Assembly (NCBI GenBank): GCA_964626015.1
Contig: CAZVCC010000064.1
Location: forward strand, 1 to 15,864
DNA length: 15,864 nucleotides
DNA from: CAIKZJ01 sp964626015
GTDB lineage: Bacteria > Bacteroidota > Ignavibacteria > Tepidaquicellales > Tepidaquicellaceae
Direction: 5' to 3'
The translations under genes and the position numbers were made by a program. Of the stretch, positions 15,062-15,864 are shown one piece after another (within the stretch, counting starts at the first letter, position 1; each line of letters starts with the position of its first letter). The notes beneath the pieces were generated by a model. That model worked only from the letters and a program-made list of their open reading frames with translations. It ran no database searches and was not told the origin of the DNA.

Positions 15062-15535
15062 TTAATTCAGGTTTATCTGGTCAATGTACCAGGAATCATC
15101 CTGATACCTCAGAGATACAGATAATTTTAATTCACGTTTTCCGGAACCTATATTGTAAGAATATTTGCCCATTACGAACGCGTAAGAATTCTTGTAATAC
15201 GAGTTAATCAGCTTTACGCTCGTTACTTTGAAATAGTCTATGAAATCCGAAACAATGTATTCCGCCTGTCCTGTGCTGTAATACCCTTTTTCGTTGCTCA
15301 TTATATCAAGGAAAACTTCACCGTTAAAATATTTGCTTATAAGGCTTACACTGCCGTACGAGAAACCGTTCGATATTTCCTTAAACGTTTTCTTGCATAG
15401 CTCATATTTCTTCTTCGCTTTCTCCGATTTAAATTTCTTTTCTTTCCACCAACTATCCTGTGAATATGATTCTGCCGGTATTGCAAAAAGAATCATAAAT
15501 GAGAAAAGAATTGCTAATTTGCTGCTCATTTTCAT
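15062..15535 (-). CDS. Small exported DUF4783-type protein, 157 aa
   Basis: A signal peptide spans residues 1 to about 25 (MKMSSKLAILFSFMILFAIP, then ESYSQ), so the product is probably periplasmic. After a Lys-rich segment (KEKKFKSEKAKKKYE), residues about 50-157 resemble the DUF4783 family of Bacteroidota: SLISKYFNGEVFLDIMSNEKGYYS, then QAEYIVSDFIDYFK, then strands ending SLRYQDDSWYIDQINLN. The layout is NTF2-like (helices, then a curved sheet). The molecular function of the family is unknown. The gene ends 20 bp before the TTG start of the histidine kinase (59 bp before the alternative ATG), which suggests one operon. The ATG at 15535 is chosen; an ATG two codons later is possible. No Shine-Dalgarno is evident. 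Confidence 0.8.
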   Translation of the reverse strand: MKMSSKLAILFSFMILFAIPAESYSQDSWWKEKKFKSEKAKKKYELCKKTFKEISNGFSYGSVSLISKYFNGEVFLDIMSNEKGYYSTGQAEYIVSDFIDYFKVTSVKLINSYYKNSYAFVMGKYSYNIGSGKRELKLSVSLRYQDDSWYIDQINLN

Positions 15536-15670
15536 TATGTTAATTTAGTCATTTATAATCCTTTTTTCAACATAAGAGTATGCTTTTGTATATTCTCCGT
15601 TAATAACTTTCCCCGTAATTCTACTTCCCCTCTTCTTCTTCATATATTCTCTCTTCATTTTTTCCTACCT

Positions 15671-15726
15671 CATACATCCCTTCTTCTTACATCCCTTCCA
15701 TACATTCCTTCTTCTTACATCCCTTC
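15671..15726. repeat. 28-bp pyrimidine-rich tandem duplication
   Basis: 15671-15698 and 15699-15726 match with one mismatch (CATACATCCC versus CATACATTCC, then TTCTTCTTACATCCCTTC in both). They lie in a C/T-rich tract running from about 15600 to 15770. Confidence 0.75.
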
Positions 15727-15799
15727 TTCATTTCTTTCCTTCTCTTCTTATTTTTATCCCTAAATCCTATTCACTTATTAACTGTTAACTAAACTATAA

Positions 15800-15864
15800 G
15801 CCATCAGCCACGAGTCACGAGTCACGAGTTACGAGTTACGAGTCACGAGTCACGAGTCACGAGT
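15800..15864. repeat. Heptamer tandem array at the window edge
   Basis: From 15809 the sequence is eight consecutive 7-mers: CACGAGT three times, TACGAGT twice, CACGAGT three times, ending exactly at the window edge. It is preceded by the degenerate unit GCCATCA. The heptamer pattern (YANRAGT) resembles CAGAAGT/TAGGAGT inside the three T9SS genes, in the opposite orientation. Such an array would stop assembly, so the contig may end here. Confidence 0.85.

Noticed and set aside
15535..15552. Five-codon mini-frame (ATG ACT AAA TTA ACA TAA) overlapping the DUF4783-type gene start as TAATG
   Set aside because: The overlap could look like translational coupling, but the frame is very short, has no conserved context, and is expected by chance in AT-rich DNA.

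Overview
The window looks like a scaffold from a metagenome-assembled genome of the Ignavibacteria / Chlorobi-Bacteroidota side of the tree. Three exported proteins end in the YPNPFNPVTKI-type C-terminal sorting domain of the type IX secretion system (T9SS), which is typical of Ignavibacteria. The intergenic DNA is AT-rich and full of repeats, and no Shine-Dalgarno-like sites are evident. All genes are on the minus strand. A 100-N scaffold gap lies at 10861-10960.

Positions 1-8960 form a T9SS cargo region. Three surface or secreted proteins (358-1608, 3155-4465, 5444-7966) have different N-terminal beta-rich regions and a nearly identical C-terminal block. The same type of 3' flank follows each: a short 'CTTAGTG' repeat and an almost identical terminator hairpin. 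The third gene is split by one in-frame TAG, so it is either a recent pseudogene, a base error or a readthrough case. The spacers of about 0.9-1.5 kb contain several repeat families: degenerate 9-nt-periodic repeats, GC-rich palindromes, a nine-unit 21-bp AT-rich array (2103-2291), and an array of about eight 73-bp units (8349-8958). A heptamer repeat is embedded inside the three coding sequences, and a similar heptamer forms the array at the window's right edge.

Positions 8967-15535 hold envelope and signalling genes: a lipoprotein with a bacterial Ig-like domain, a very large multi-pass sensor histidine kinase, and a small exported DUF4783-type protein just upstream of the kinase. The last two are probably co-transcribed. 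The kinase C-terminus is interrupted by the scaffold gap. The two sides of the gap carry the same 55 bp. Removing the Ns and one copy restores an uninterrupted 1366-residue protein that stops at 10786.

The right end (15536-15864) is low-complexity DNA with a 28-bp pyrimidine-rich tandem duplication and a heptamer array running off the edge. I found no defence system, CRISPR array, transposase, tRNA or rRNA. The most unusual content is the repeat biology and the shuffling of the shared T9SS C-terminal module.
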